The translations under genes were made by a program, and so were the position numbers. The notes under the pieces were generated by a model. It did not search any database. It worked only from the letters and a program-made list of their open reading frames with translations, and was not told the origin of the DNA. A stretch of 64,000 bases of DNA from JAUMBM01 sp964441755. GTDB taxonomy: Bacteria > Bacteroidota > Bacteroidia > Chitinophagales > Saprospiraceae. The first letter of the stretch is position 1, and each line of letters starts with the position of its first letter. The DNA is taken from assembly GCA_964441755.1 (NCBI GenBank), contig CAYTVG010000003.1, positions 277,964 to 341,963 on the forward strand, read 5' to 3'. Below are positions 23,861 to 33,592 of this stretch, in pieces.

Positions 23861-24766
23861 TTACAAATCGGCAGAAATTACAGGGCTGCGCATACTGTCG
23901 GCCAGCCAATAAATCTTCAATAGGTCGAGCCACAACAGGGAGCTGGGTTGTTGCTCCAGCCGGTTGGCCAGCCAGCCGGCCAGCGGCCGGAGCAGGTAGT
24001 AGCACGGGCGCAACAGCCATACACTTTGCAGCAGCCTTACGGCAAAAAGCAGGCGGGTGCTGAGGCTTGGGTATGATTGGCTCAGCTGGTAGAGATTGCG
24101 GATAGCTTGTTGCTGTTTTTGTAAAAAAACACGGGTAGTTTCGAGACCTTCATGCCGCAAAGGGTTGTCAATATGATAAATGGAAATGCCCGCTTCTTTT
24201 AACTGCAAGCCCAACAGGGTGTCTTCATGACCGTAGGTACGTAGGGATGCGTGAAAGGGAAAGGCTTGCTGCAGACGACGGGAAATCATATAATTATTGG
24301 TCATAAAACCCAGTAGCGGATCGCGCTGCCGGCGGCCTGCCATATAGCTTTCACGCCGGCGACCAAACAGCCAGTGTAGATAGTACGAGCTGTCGGCCGG
24401 TGGCCTCGAAGCATATACACGACCGCCACAGACAAGCCCGGGTGATTCGGCATACGACATATATACCCGCAAAAAATCATCTTTGACCACACCACTGTCT
24501 GCATCCATAAACAGCAGCCAATCATACCGAGCCTCTGCTGCCAGTTTATTGCGAATCCCCGCACGACCGAGGTTGACCGGGGACTCCCGGTACACGACCT
24601 CAGGCTGGGTCGACAACTGACGATTGAGCAGGCGACAAGCATCCGGAGAGCCATCGTCGTAAAGCCGGATTTCAAAGGCACACCCCAACATCCTGCCTTG
24701 GCGCAGCAGTTCATGCACAAGCTGTCGACAGTCCCACTGATATACGGGAATAAGCACTGAAAGCAT
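23861..24766 (-). CDS. Family 2 glycosyltransferase
   Basis: A 301-residue GT-A glycosyltransferase: MLSVLIPVYQ at the N-terminus, DDGS at 37-40, the NLGRAGIRNKLAAEA segment near 65-80 and the metal-binding DAD at 88-90 (FMDADSG). A mid-protein acceptor-side motif GHEDTLLGLQLKEAG lies near 180. A hydrophobic stretch near residues 255-275 (AVRLLQSVWLLRPCYYLLRPL) may touch the membrane. It likely adds a sugar to a surface glycan; donor and acceptor unknown. It is divergent from mqnE across a 314-bp region. The first ATG is used, since it starts directly at strand 1. Confidence 0.85.
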   Translation of the reverse strand: MLSVLIPVYQWDCRQLVHELLRQGRMLGCAFEIRLYDDGSPDACRLLNRQLSTQPEVVYRESPVNLGRAGIRNKLAAEARYDWLLFMDADSGVVKDDFLRVYMSYAESPGLVCGGRVYASRPPADSSYYLHWLFGRRRESYMAGRRQRDPLLGFMTNNYMISRRLQQAFPFHASLRTYGHEDTLLGLQLKEAGISIYHIDNPLRHEGLETTRVFLQKQQQAIRNLYQLSQSYPSLSTRLLFAVRLLQSVWLLRPCYYLLRPLAGWLANRLEQQPSSLLWLDLLKIYWLADSMRSPVISADL

Positions 24767-25080
24767 GATTGTTTTCTTTGTTCACCGCAGCCGCCATCGT
24801 CCCGACAGTTGCCTGCGCAGGCTTGCTGCAACAAAAATCCTCCGACGCCCGGGCAGTAAAGATAAAACTGAATTTGCACTATTTTCATATCTCCTGCCTG
24901 AGCTTTAAGCTGCCTTTTTGCCCCAATAGCCCTTTTGCCCTAACAAACCAACCGCTATGACTGTAACGATAACAAATATCAGCCATAGACTGCGCGGGAA
25001 CAATTATTTTTGCCCGGCAACTATTCGGACTCGTATGTTGTTTTTTCAAAAATAATTGAAAGCAAAAAAGCAAGCCAGCC
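24767..25080. other. 314-bp divergent region between glycosyltransferase and mqnE
   Basis: It holds the promoters of both flanking genes. A TATTTTTG box for mqnE lies at 25005-25012. The rest shows no gene and no repeat that I can support. Confidence 0.55.
25005..25012 (+). promoter_or_regulatory. Putative minus-7 box of the mqn operon
   Basis: TATTTTTG, a full match to TAnnTTTG, 68 nt before the mqnE start. No clear minus-33 TTG at the right distance. Confidence 0.45.
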
Positions 25081-26298
25081 ATGACTGTCAGCCATAACGA
25101 TGATCATCAACCCAACGCTATTGCCACCTTGCTGGCCAATCCGCAACTGGACAGCCGCCTGCGGGAAATAGCCCAAAAGGTAAACAATGCTGAGCGCATT
25201 GGTTTTGATGATGGTATTTACCTTTTTGAAGAGGCTCCTCTCCCCTATCTGGGTGTCCTTGCCAACTATGTCCGCGAAGCAAAGAATGGTGATAATACCT
25301 ACTTTAATCGCAATTTTCACATGGAGCCAACCAATATCTGCGTCTATACTTGTACTTTCTGCTCCTATTCACGACTTATCAAGCAACGCCATGAAGGCTG
25401 GGAATACAGCCTGGAGGACATGCTTGATATTGTCAAAAAGTACGACAACCAGCCTGTAACAGAGGTTCATATCGTGGGAGGTGTACTGCCGCAGTACGAT
25501 CTGGCATTCTACAGCGATCTGTTTCGGCGCATCAAAGAGCACCGCCCCGGACTGCACGTCAAGGCGCTTACCCCGGTGGAGTACCACTATATATTCAAAA
25601 AAGCAAAAGTGTCCTATGAAGAAGGTATGCGACTGATGAAGGAAGCAGGCCTGGACAGTATGCCGGGCGGAGGTGCCGAAATTTTTCATCCGGAGATACG
25701 CGATAAAATTGCAGGAGGTAAGTGCTCGGGAGAACAATGGCTGCGCATCCACGAAATCTGGCATGCGCTGGGAGGTCGTTCCAATGCGACCATTCTCTAT
25801 GGTCACATTGAAAATTATATGCACCGTATTGATCATCTCGAGCAGCTTCGGCAGCTGCAGGACAAGACAGGCGGCTTCCAGACTTTCATCCCGCTTAAGT
25901 TTCGCAACCAAAACAATGAGATGTCTCACCTGCCTGAGGTATCTACCATTGAAGATTTGCGCATGTATGCTGTCAGCCGCATTTATCTTGATAATTTTGA
26001 TCATATAAAAGCCTACTGGCCGATGATTGGGCGTTCTACTGCCCAGCTCGCCCTGAGTTTTGGTGTCGACGATATCGATGGCACCATCGACGATACCACT
26101 AAGATTTACTCTATGGCAGGCTCTGAAGAGCAGAATCCGGCACTCTCTACTGCCGAGCTGGTCAAACTCATCAAAGCAGTCAACCGCCGCCCGATTGAGC
26201 GCGATACACTCTATAATGTCATTCAGGATTATAGTGAGATCACCTTTGACGACGATAATTTCAGGGGCTATTTTGAGCTGCCTGTAGTCAATGCATAA
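25081..26298 (+). CDS. mqnE: Aminofutalosine synthase MqnE
   Basis: Radical SAM enzyme of the futalosine menaquinone pathway. It joins 3-(1-carboxyvinyloxy)benzoate, the product of MqnA, to the adenosyl radical to form aminofutalosine. 405 residues, normal length. The radical SAM cluster is C87, C91 and C94 in NICVYTCTFC. Other family motifs are SMPGGGAEIFHPEIRDKI near 200 and RSNATILYGHIEN near 240. It lies first in a plus-strand group with a histidine phosphatase and mqnA. MqnC and the nucleosidase needed between them are not in this window. Confidence 0.96.
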   Translation: MTVSHNDDHQPNAIATLLANPQLDSRLREIAQKVNNAERIGFDDGIYLFEEAPLPYLGVLANYVREAKNGDNTYFNRNFHMEPTNICVYTCTFCSYSRLIKQRHEGWEYSLEDMLDIVKKYDNQPVTEVHIVGGVLPQYDLAFYSDLFRRIKEHRPGLHVKALTPVEYHYIFKKAKVSYEEGMRLMKEAGLDSMPGGGAEIFHPEIRDKIAGGKCSGEQWLRIHEIWHALGGRSNATILYGHIENYMHRIDHLEQLRQLQDKTGGFQTFIPLKFRNQNNEMSHLPEVSTIEDLRMYAVSRIYLDNFDHIKAYWPMIGRSTAQLALSFGVDDIDGTIDDTTKIYSMAGSEEQNPALSTAELVKLIKAVNRRPIERDTLYNVIQDYSEITFDDDNFRGYFELPVVNA

Positions 26299-26965
26299 AT
26301 ATCCGGAAAAAATGCCCCCAAAACTGCTGTCCAAAACAATCTACCTGCTCCGTCATGGCGAAACCCGCTACAATAAAGAGGGCATTGTGCAAGGCGCTGG
26401 TGTAGACAGCGAGCTAAACCAACTCGGTAGCGAGCAGGCCCGTGCTTTTCATCTCATGTATGGGCACCTGCCTTTCGAACTGGTGCTGACTTCCTCTCTA
26501 CAACGCACCCGACAGACCGTCAGCCCTTTTATCGAGAAGGGCATCCCCTGGCAAGCTATGCCGGAACTGAATGAAATCAGCTGGGGTGATCTGGAGGGGC
26601 AGGCCTATGACAATGCAGGCAGAAAGTATTTTCACCAGGTAACCGACGCCTGGCGAAAGGGACATATGAACGCCAGAATCCCCAACGGGGAAAGTGCTGC
26701 TGAGCTGACAGAACGGCTGCGGCGATTTATTGACTATCTCCACCAGCGACCGGAATCCTTACTGCTTGTATGCTCGCATGGCCGCACCATGCGGGGGCTG
26801 CTGTGTCTGCTGCTCAACAAATCATTGCGCCGGATGGATGAATTTGCACACCACAACACAGGCCTGTGGCGACTTCATTTTGATGTTTCAGGTGAGCCGC
26901 AGCTGGATATGCGCAATGATCTGACCCATCTCCACCACCATGGACTGATTACATCCGTCTCCTGA
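26291..26965 (+). CDS. Histidine phosphatase family protein
   Basis: A 224-residue phosphoglycerate-mutase-like phosphatase. The phosphoacceptor motif LRHGETRYN places the catalytic His at residue 22. The second conserved His lies in VCSHGRTMRGL, the segment LTSSLQRTRQTV carries the further phosphate-pocket Arg, and the acid is the Glu in ELNEISWGDLEG. The ATG at 26291 overlaps the end of mqnE by 8 nt (ATGCATAA), suggesting translational coupling; an alternative ATG at 26312 starts directly at MPPKLL. Substrate unknown. Its position between mqnE and mqnA is notable, because no phosphatase step is known to me in the futalosine pathway. Confidence 0.9.
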   Translation: MHKYPEKMPPKLLSKTIYLLRHGETRYNKEGIVQGAGVDSELNQLGSEQARAFHLMYGHLPFELVLTSSLQRTRQTVSPFIEKGIPWQAMPELNEISWGDLEGQAYDNAGRKYFHQVTDAWRKGHMNARIPNGESAAELTERLRRFIDYLHQRPESLLLVCSHGRTMRGLLCLLLNKSLRRMDEFAHHNTGLWRLHFDVSGEPQLDMRNDLTHLHHHGLITSVS

Positions 26966-27009
26966 TAATCCCGCTGATAAGCTCTCGGATATACCAAAGA
27001 AAACCATCG

Positions 27010-27774
27010 ATGCAAAAAATCAAAATAACGGCAGTCAGTTACCTCAATACCAAACCTCTGCTATATGGAATCCTGCGGAGTCCTCTGGCGAATCAAGTGG
27101 AACTCAGTCTGGCGATTCCTAGTGAATGTGCCCGCCGCCTCCGCGATGGTGAGGTAGATTTAGCCCTGACTCCGGTGGCTGTACTGCCCGAGCTGGACAA
27201 CTGGCAACTGGTGTCAGACTACTGTATCGGGGCTGTGGGGGCCGTAAAAACAGTCTGCATTTACAGCGATCTGCCCATAGAGCAGCTCGACAGTATTTAC
27301 CTCGACTACCATTCGCGTTCTTCGGTGGCGCTTACAAGATTACTGCTTGATGAGTACTGGCAACTTGCACCTGAGCTGATTCCGGCACAAGCCGGCTACG
27401 AAGAACGCATTGGCGGAAAGACCGGTGGCCTGGTCATTGGCGACCGTACCATTGGGCTTGATAAGCGGTTCCCCTATGTGTACGATCTGGCTGAAGCTTG
27501 GTACAACCATACAGGTTTGCCTTTCGTATTTGCAGCCTGGGTGGCTGTACGCCCATTGCCGCAAACCTTTATTGACGATTTCAATGAGGCCCTTAAAGCA
27601 GGCCTGGCCCTTATTCCTGAGCTCAACCTGCTGCTACCTTCACCACAACCTGATTTTTCGCTGGAAGAATACTATACCCGTTATATCAGCTATAATCTTG
27701 ATGCCCCCAAGCGAGCTGCTTTGGATATGTTTTTATCCCGTATGATGGCCGGCAGCATACCCGTTACTCTATAA
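27010..27774 (+). CDS. mqnA: Chorismate dehydratase MqnA
   Basis: Converts chorismate to 3-(1-carboxyvinyloxy)benzoate, the first committed step of the futalosine route to menaquinone. 254 residues with a periplasmic-binding-protein-like fold. Signatures are ITAVSYLNTKPLLYGI at the N-terminus, the LRDGEVDLALTPVAVL region near 47-62 and LPFVFAAWVAVRPLP near 170. It is last in the mqnE-phosphatase-mqnA group and is followed by two hairpins shared with the convergent valS. Confidence 0.96.
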   Translation: MQKIKITAVSYLNTKPLLYGILRSPLANQVELSLAIPSECARRLRDGEVDLALTPVAVLPELDNWQLVSDYCIGAVGAVKTVCIYSDLPIEQLDSIYLDYHSRSSVALTRLLLDEYWQLAPELIPAQAGYEERIGGKTGGLVIGDRTIGLDKRFPYVYDLAEAWYNHTGLPFVFAAWVAVRPLPQTFIDDFNEALKAGLALIPELNLLLPSPQPDFSLEEYYTRYISYNLDAPKRAALDMFLSRMMAGSIPVTL

Positions 27775-27778
27775 AAAA

Positions 27779-27824
27779 AATCGCTAAACTTTTGGCGGCT
27801 TCGACCGCCAAAAGTTTAGCGATT
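27779..27824. terminator. 20-bp perfect hairpin between mqnA and valS
   Basis: Arms AATCGCTAAACTTTTGGCGG and its exact complement with a CTTCGA loop, starting 4 nt after the mqnA stop. It carries the GGCGG-loop-CCGCC core and should stop transcription in both directions. Confidence 0.8.
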
Positions 27825-27834
27825 GTGCGTTAGT

Positions 27835-27861
27835 CCTTTTCACGGCCGAGGCCGCAAAAGG
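27835..27861. terminator. Second hairpin between mqnA and valS
   Basis: CCTTTT and AAAAGG arms with an interior loop and the GC-rich centre CGGCC-GA-GGCCG, 11 nt beyond the valS stop codon. Confidence 0.6.
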
Positions 27862-27872
27862 TTAACCCGGTC

Positions 27873-30593
27873 TTAGCCCAATTTAGCCAGACTTTCTTCC
27901 AGGGTTTTTATTTTTGCCTCTCCATCAGCCAGTTTACGCCGCTCTGCATCAACTACCTGAGCAGGCGCACTGCTCACGAAGCGCTCATTGCTGAGTTTCT
28001 TCATGACTGAAGCTACAAAACCGCGGTAGTATTCCAGTTCGCCTGAAATCTTACTGCGCTCAGCCTCTGTATCAATCTCCTGCTGAATTTCGAGATAAAA
28101 ATTATCGTTGCCCACCAACAAAGCCACTGCATTTTCTGGTACCGTCTCATTGATAGTGAGAGAAGAGAGTACTGCCATCTTTTCGATCATCGAACGCAGC
28201 CCTGCATGCTCCACCAGTTCGCGGGCCGCCGCCGTCGGAGGTGCAAAAAGTGCCAGCGCTTCGCGCATTTTGATTCCTTTGTTATTGCGGATCTCGCGCA
28301 CTCCGCTCACTGCTGCCTTGGCGCGCTCTACCCGCGCAATAGCATCCGCATCGAATGGCTGCACTGCCGGCCAGCTTGCCGCACAGCAGTCATCACCCAG
28401 CGATCGTTCGCGCAGCCCATGCCATACTTCCTCCGTCACGAATGGCATAAACGGATGCAGCAGAATCATCATCTGCTCGAAAGCACTGATGCTGCGATCA
28501 TAGGTAGCCTGATCAATCGGTGCACCACTTTCGGGCTTGATCATCTCGAGATACCAGGAGCAAAAATCGTCCCAGATAAATTTATAGAGCGTCATGATGG
28601 CTTCACTCAGGCGGTATTCGGCCATCAGCCCCTGCAAATCAGCCACTGTCTGTGCCAGCCTGTTCTCCAGCCAATCGGCGGCCAATGTATTGACGGCTCC
28701 GGCGCTGAGTGCCGGATCAATTTCCCAGCCCTTGATTAGCCGCAGCGCATTCCAAAGTTTATTACAGAAATTTCGGCCTTGCTCACAAAGTTTGCTTTCA
28801 TTGCGCACCTGCCCTGTTGCAGGGTCCAAGGGTGCATCGAAGATGATATCATTGCCTGCAGCCGCAGCCGACAACAAGCCAAAACGCACGCCATCGGCAC
28901 CATAGGTGTTGATCAGTTCCAGCGCATCCGGCGAATTACCCAGTGATTTGGACATTTTGCGTCGCTTGTTGTCACGCACCATACCGGTGAAATAGACAGC
29001 ACGGAAGGGTTGCTTTTCTGCCTGCTCACCCAGCAAATCCCCTGCCCACTCATAGCCTGCCATGATCATGCGGGCTACCCAGAAAAACATAATATCCCAG
29101 CCTGTAACCAAAGTATTGGTAGGATAGTAGTAGCGCAGCTCATCCTGACGTTCGAAACCATCGAAAACAGAGATGGGCCACAACCAGGAAGAGAACCAAG
29201 TATCAACCACGTCCTCATCCTGTCGCAGATCCTGAATTGAAAGCGTTTCATTGCCGGTTAATTGTCTGGCCTGCCTGAGCGCCTCTTCGGCTGTCTCCGC
29301 CACAAACAGTTGTGCATCATCTCCAGCACCGAGGTACCAGGCAGGAATACGCTGTCCCCACCAAAGCTGCCGGCTGATACACCAGTCGCGGATATTTTCT
29401 TCCTGCAGCCAGCTGTGGTACATATTCCACATACTCTCGGGATAAAACCTGACCTCACCGGAACGTACCGCCTCGAGCGCAGTAGCGGCCATATCTTTCA
29501 TTCGCAGGAACCACTGCAGCGTAAGCCGTGGCTCAACAACCGCATTGGTCCGCTCAGAGCGACCGACGCGCGTCCTGTAATCTTCAATTTTTACGAGATA
29601 GCCTTGTTCTTCCAGCATTTTACCGATGGCCTTGCGAGCGGCAAAGCGATCCATGCCCACGCAGAACTGCGCCAATTCATTGAGCGTACCGTCTGCATTG
29701 AGGATATCGATTACCTCCAGCCCGTACTTTTGACCAAGTTCGTAATCATTCTGGTCATGCGCCGGCGTCACTTTAAGTGCCCCCGTTCCGAAAGCCACAT
29801 CAACATAATGGTCGGTAATAATCGGTACTGAGCGGTTTACCAGCGGCACAATCACCCGCTTCCCGTGGAGGTGCAGGTATCGCTCGTCCGACGGATTGAT
29901 AGCGAGTCCCGTATCTGCCATGATCGTCTCAGGCCGCTGTGTAGCAATGGTCACCCATTCATCACTTCCTTCGACCTGATAGCGTACATGATAAAGGCGG
30001 GAATTTTCGTCCTGATAGATTACCTCCTCATTGGAAAGCACTGTGAGCGCCTCCGGATCCCAGTTGGTGATTCGCTTGCCCCGGTAAAGCTTACCCTTGT
30101 TGAAGAGGTCTACAAAAACTTTGACTACAGCCTGACTCAGTGCCGGCTCCATGGTAAAACGCGTGCGATCCCAGTCGCAGCTGGCGCCCAGTTTTTTGAG
30201 CTGATCGAGGATTATTCCGCCATACTTTTCTTTCCACTCCCATGCGTACTCCATGAATGCATCGCGGCTAAGCTCACTCTTGCGAATACCCCGTTCGCGC
30301 AGCATCTGGACAACTTTCGCCTCTGTAGCAATAGAAGCATGGTCTGTACCGGGCACCCAACATACATTCTTACCTTGCAGGCGTGCCTGCCGGGCAAGGA
30401 TGTCCTGGATCGTATTGTTGAGCATGTGCCCCATGTGGAGAATGCCCGTTACATTGGGCGGCGGAATTACGATACTGAATGGCTCCCGCTCATCGGGTTC
30501 AGAGTGAAAATATCGCTGCTCCAGCCAGTGCTGATACCATTTTTCTTCAATTTCGCGGGGGGCGTAATGTTTTGACTGCGTCATGCTATCCAT
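27873..30593 (-). CDS. valS: Valyl-tRNA synthetase
   Basis: Class I aminoacyl-tRNA synthetase that charges tRNA-Val, with an editing domain. About 906 residues. The ATP-binding HIGH-type motif is in PPNVTGILHMGHML. The KMSKS motif is present (RRKMSKSLGNSPDAL), as is a CP1 editing region and a C-terminal coiled-coil arm (about 840-906) typical of ValRS. The first ATG (30701) would add 36 residues of unrelated, Cys-rich sequence; the start at 30593 (MDSMTQSKHY) or 30584 fits the family. It ends convergent to mqnA. Confidence 0.96.
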   Translation of the reverse strand: MDSMTQSKHYAPREIEEKWYQHWLEQRYFHSEPDEREPFSIVIPPPNVTGILHMGHMLNNTIQDILARQARLQGKNVCWVPGTDHASIATEAKVVQMLRERGIRKSELSRDAFMEYAWEWKEKYGGIILDQLKKLGASCDWDRTRFTMEPALSQAVVKVFVDLFNKGKLYRGKRITNWDPEALTVLSNEEVIYQDENSRLYHVRYQVEGSDEWVTIATQRPETIMADTGLAINPSDERYLHLHGKRVIVPLVNRSVPIITDHYVDVAFGTGALKVTPAHDQNDYELGQKYGLEVIDILNADGTLNELAQFCVGMDRFAARKAIGKMLEEQGYLVKIEDYRTRVGRSERTNAVVEPRLTLQWFLRMKDMAATALEAVRSGEVRFYPESMWNMYHSWLQEENIRDWCISRQLWWGQRIPAWYLGAGDDAQLFVAETAEEALRQARQLTGNETLSIQDLRQDEDVVDTWFSSWLWPISVFDGFERQDELRYYYPTNTLVTGWDIMFFWVARMIMAGYEWAGDLLGEQAEKQPFRAVYFTGMVRDNKRRKMSKSLGNSPDALELINTYGADGVRFGLLSAAAAGNDIIFDAPLDPATGQVRNESKLCEQGRNFCNKLWNALRLIKGWEIDPALSAGAVNTLAADWLENRLAQTVADLQGLMAEYRLSEAIMTLYKFIWDDFCSWYLEMIKPESGAPIDQATYDRSISAFEQMMILLHPFMPFVTEEVWHGLRERSLGDDCCAASWPAVQPFDADAIARVERAKAAVSGVREIRNNKGIKMREALALFAPPTAAARELVEHAGLRSMIEKMAVLSSLTINETVPENAVALLVGNDNFYLEIQQEIDTEAERSKISGELEYYRGFVASVMKKLSNERFVSSAPAQVVDAERRKLADGEAKIKTLEESLAKLG

Positions 30594-30764
30594 TTTTTGG
30601 GTAACCGGGTATGCGTTGTTGGAATCGTGAGCAGAACACCCACCTACCATGGCATTAAACTGCCTGGCACACCAGTATTTTGAGCAGCAAAGATACGGCA
30701 AAGCACCAAATACCGCGCCTTATCCGGACAGGTATTATTTGCGTACACAAGTGCATATATATAA

Positions 30765-30794
30765 AAAGGGAGGTAACAGTTGTCACCCCCCTTT
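30765..30794 (-). terminator. Terminator of the SPFH gene
   Basis: A 13-bp stem on the minus transcript with two G-U pairs that would be A-C mismatches on the plus strand, loop AACT, followed on the minus strand by TTTTTATATAT. The strand asymmetry supports transcription from the minus strand. It lies 39 nt after the stop codon of the band 7 gene. Confidence 0.65.
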
Positions 30795-30833
30795 GCTTGA
30801 ACCTTGATTCCGCTTACGCGGCACTCTTGAACC

Positions 30834-31781
30834 TTATTTTTTACCGCCTTCTCTGGCCTCAGCCCGCTTAAGTTCGATTTCTCTTTCTTTCATTTTATTA
30901 CCTACCTGCTGGCTGGCAATAAAGGAAGCTGTCATATCGCTAAGCATATCGCTGGCCGAACTCGGTGCGTTGGGCAGCATGATCAGGTTGCTGTTGGCAT
31001 GCTCGCCCAGCGACTGCAGTGTGTCGTAGTGTTGTGTCACAACAATGAGAGCCGATGCTTCCTGAGAGTTGATGCCAACGCGGTTGAGGATATCCACCGA
31101 TTCCTCCAGACCTTTGGCTATTTCGCGGCGCTGATCAGCGATACCCTGACCCTGCAGGCGCTTGCTCTCTGCCTCCGCCTTAGCCTTGGCAACGATGCGG
31201 ATACGCTCGGCTTCACCGTCGTATTCTGCAGCCAGCTTTTCACGCTCGGCTGCATTGATACGGTTCATGGCATTTTTGACTGTGTGATCAGGATCGATAT
31301 CCGTTACCAGTGCCTTGACAATTCCGTAACCATAGTCATTCATAGCCTCCTCAAGTTCCCGCTTGATCGCTATGGCAATATCGTCTTTGCGCTCAAATAC
31401 ATCATCCAGCTTCAACTTGGGCACTTCTGCCCGCACCACGTCAAAAACGTAAGCATTGATCTGTTCGTACGGATTTTCAAGTTTGTAAAAAGCATCGTAA
31501 ATGCTGTCCGGATTTACCAGAAATTGTACGCTGACCTTGAGCTTGACAAAAACGTTGTCTTTGGTTTTCGTTTCAACCAGTACATCCAGTTGCTGTACCT
31601 TAAGACTTACCCGACCCGCTACCCTGTCGAAGATGGGAATTTTGAACTGAAGGCCCGCCCGCTTAATAGAGTGAAAAGAGCCGAATCGCTCGACCAGCGC
31701 AGCTGACTGCTGTCGGACAGTAAATACCCCTGACAGCACAATCATCAAACCCAAAAAGAGCAATATACCCGTTACAATCAT
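30834..31781 (-). CDS. SPFH/band 7 membrane protein (stomatin/QmcA-like)
   Basis: A 315-residue protein with one N-terminal membrane helix (about 2-22) followed by an SPFH domain: RQQSAALVERFGSFHSIKRAGLQFKIPIFDRV. A long helical, Ala/Glu-rich region (about 180-230) is likely a coiled coil for ring or cage assembly. The form fits the QmcA/stomatin-like group that scaffolds membrane microdomains and can associate with proteases such as FtsH. No NfeD gene is adjacent. It is a single gene between pntB and valS. Confidence 0.88.
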   Translation of the reverse strand: MIVTGILLFLGLMIVLSGVFTVRQQSAALVERFGSFHSIKRAGLQFKIPIFDRVAGRVSLKVQQLDVLVETKTKDNVFVKLKVSVQFLVNPDSIYDAFYKLENPYEQINAYVFDVVRAEVPKLKLDDVFERKDDIAIAIKRELEEAMNDYGYGIVKALVTDIDPDHTVKNAMNRINAAEREKLAAEYDGEAERIRIVAKAKAEAESKRLQGQGIADQRREIAKGLEESVDILNRVGINSQEASALIVVTQHYDTLQSLGEHANSNLIMLPNAPSSASDMLSDMTASFIASQQVGNKMKEREIELKRAEAREGGKK

Positions 31782-32080
31782 AATATCTGTTGTTTTAATG
31801 GACTAATAGGAAGCAATTCAGTTGCGGCAGAACGAATAGCGAACCTTGCAGATACAAGGGGCTGTATCGTATTGGCGCAGAAGTAAACCCGGGAGCCTAT
31901 AGCTTATTTTTTTACAGGGCCTCGACAATCCATTTACGCATATTTTCAGCTTTTCAGGTCACACAACAATTAACCATGCCCTTAGAAAAACACGAAAACA
32001 CACAAAAAATTGCTATCAACCCTGACCAAAAACTTCGATCACACCTCCGGACCTAAACCTCCCCTTTACGGGTAAGCAAA

Positions 32081-33505
32081 TTAAAGCCCTTTTAGTTCCG
32101 AAACAAGTGAAGTAAGAACCTTTTTGGCATCACCAAAAAGCATTTTATTTTTTGGATGGAAGAAAAGCGGATTTTCGATACCGGCATAACCGGCACTCAT
32201 ACCTCTTTTGACCACGATTGTATGCTTAGCATTCCACACTTTAAGTACGGGCATACCGTAGATAGGGCTGGAGGGATCATCCTCAGCAGCAGGATTGACA
32301 ACGTCGTTGGCACCCACAATGACCACCACATCAGTATCTTTCAACAGCTCGTTGGCCTCTTCGAGATCCAGCAGTTTGGGATAAGGCACATCAGCCTCTG
32401 CCAGCAACACATTCATATGCCCCGGCATACGACCAGCGACAGGATGTATGGCATAGCGCACCGTTACGCCATTGGCTTCCAACAGATCATCAACCTCTTT
32501 GAGTGCCTTTTGCGCCTGGGCTACAGCCAGACCATAACCGGGAACGAATACGACCGTGCCGGAGTAGTACAGCTGAATAGCTGCATCGTTCATACTTACC
32601 TCCCTGACAACCATATCGCCAGTCGCCGCACCACCAGCACTGCCGCTTGCCGAAGAGCCCCCAAAGCCACCGATCAGTACATTGAGCAGCGAGCGATTCA
32701 TGGCATTACACATCATAACCGTCAATATGGTACCAGAAGCCCCTACGAGAATCCCACCCACCAACATAAAATTGCTGCCATAAATCAGACCTGCTGCGGC
32801 TGCCGACAAACCGCTAAATGAGTTGAGCAACGAGATAACCACCGGCATATCAGCACCGCCAATAGGAGCCACAAAGTATATCCCATACAGCAATGCTATT
32901 ACCATAAATACCAGCGCCAGTGAGAAAGAAGCCTCCTCCATTTGCAGCGTGAGCATACCTCCTATTACCAGTGCCGCCAGCAACAACAGCATGTTGACAA
33001 TGTGCTGCATGGGCAGTGTGAAGCTATCATCTTTTACGACACCCTCCAGTTTGCCATACGCAAGAAAGCTACCAGTGAAAGCGATACCCCCGACCAGCAG
33101 AGCTGCCAGGATAATGATCATCTGCCCCTCATCCAGCTGACGTTGTCCGGCAAAAAATAAATTGAGCTCAATAATGCCCAGCAGTACAGCAGTAGCCCCA
33201 CCCAGGCCATTGAAAATGGAAACCATCTGCGGCATGGCAGTCATGGCAATCCGGCGCGCCGATACAGTACCAATCACTGCGCCCAGCGCTAATGCGGCCA
33301 GCAACCAGCCATAATTATTGTTGGCACCTTCCATGGGACTCAGGCAGGCTGCCAGGATAGCCAATGCCATCCCTACGCCTGCAATCATATTGCCTTTACG
33401 GGCCGTATCGGGCGAACTCAGCAGACGCAGACCCCACACGAAGCCCACCGTACCCAGCAGATAACCCATTTCTACTAAAAATATAGCTGTCATAAGCAAC
33501 AACAT
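32081..33505 (-). CDS. pntB: NAD(P)(+) transhydrogenase, beta subunit
   Basis: The 474-residue subunit of the proton-pumping transhydrogenase. Its N-terminal half is a membrane domain of about nine helices. The C-terminal domain III (about 300-474) binds NADP(H): signatures include VPGYGLAVAQAQ near 325 and VVIVGANDVVNPAA near 397. The complex uses the proton gradient to form NADPH from NADH. It is the third gene of pntAA-pntAB-pntB on the minus strand. Confidence 0.97.
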   Translation of the reverse strand: MLLLMTAIFLVEMGYLLGTVGFVWGLRLLSSPDTARKGNMIAGVGMALAILAACLSPMEGANNNYGWLLAALALGAVIGTVSARRIAMTAMPQMVSIFNGLGGATAVLLGIIELNLFFAGQRQLDEGQMIIILAALLVGGIAFTGSFLAYGKLEGVVKDDSFTLPMQHIVNMLLLLAALVIGGMLTLQMEEASFSLALVFMVIALLYGIYFVAPIGGADMPVVISLLNSFSGLSAAAAGLIYGSNFMLVGGILVGASGTILTVMMCNAMNRSLLNVLIGGFGGSSASGSAGGAATGDMVVREVSMNDAAIQLYYSGTVVFVPGYGLAVAQAQKALKEVDDLLEANGVTVRYAIHPVAGRMPGHMNVLLAEADVPYPKLLDLEEANELLKDTDVVVIVGANDVVNPAAEDDPSSPIYGMPVLKVWNAKHTIVVKRGMSAGYAGIENPLFFHPKNKMLFGDAKKVLTSLVSELKGL

Positions 33506-33592
33506 TCATTGATCATTATTGAAAGGACGCAATGCCAATGCACCAGTCCGATTCATCTGGCCGACGGCTCCCTGTTCCGCCGGCAAAGTTTA

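Noticed and set aside
23727..23912. 61-codon plus-strand frame between the barrel and glycosyltransferase genes
   Set aside because: It overlaps the end of the glycosyltransferase gene, has no promoter box or recognisable motif, and is probably chance.
25369..26334. 321-codon open frame opposite mqnE
   Set aside because: Antisense to a firmly identified enzyme; no independent sign of coding.
27779..27861. Inverted repeats at gene ends as insertion-sequence or MITE termini
   Set aside because: The two arms are separated only by a 2-6 nt loop, there is no target duplication or internal sequence, and arms differ between sites.
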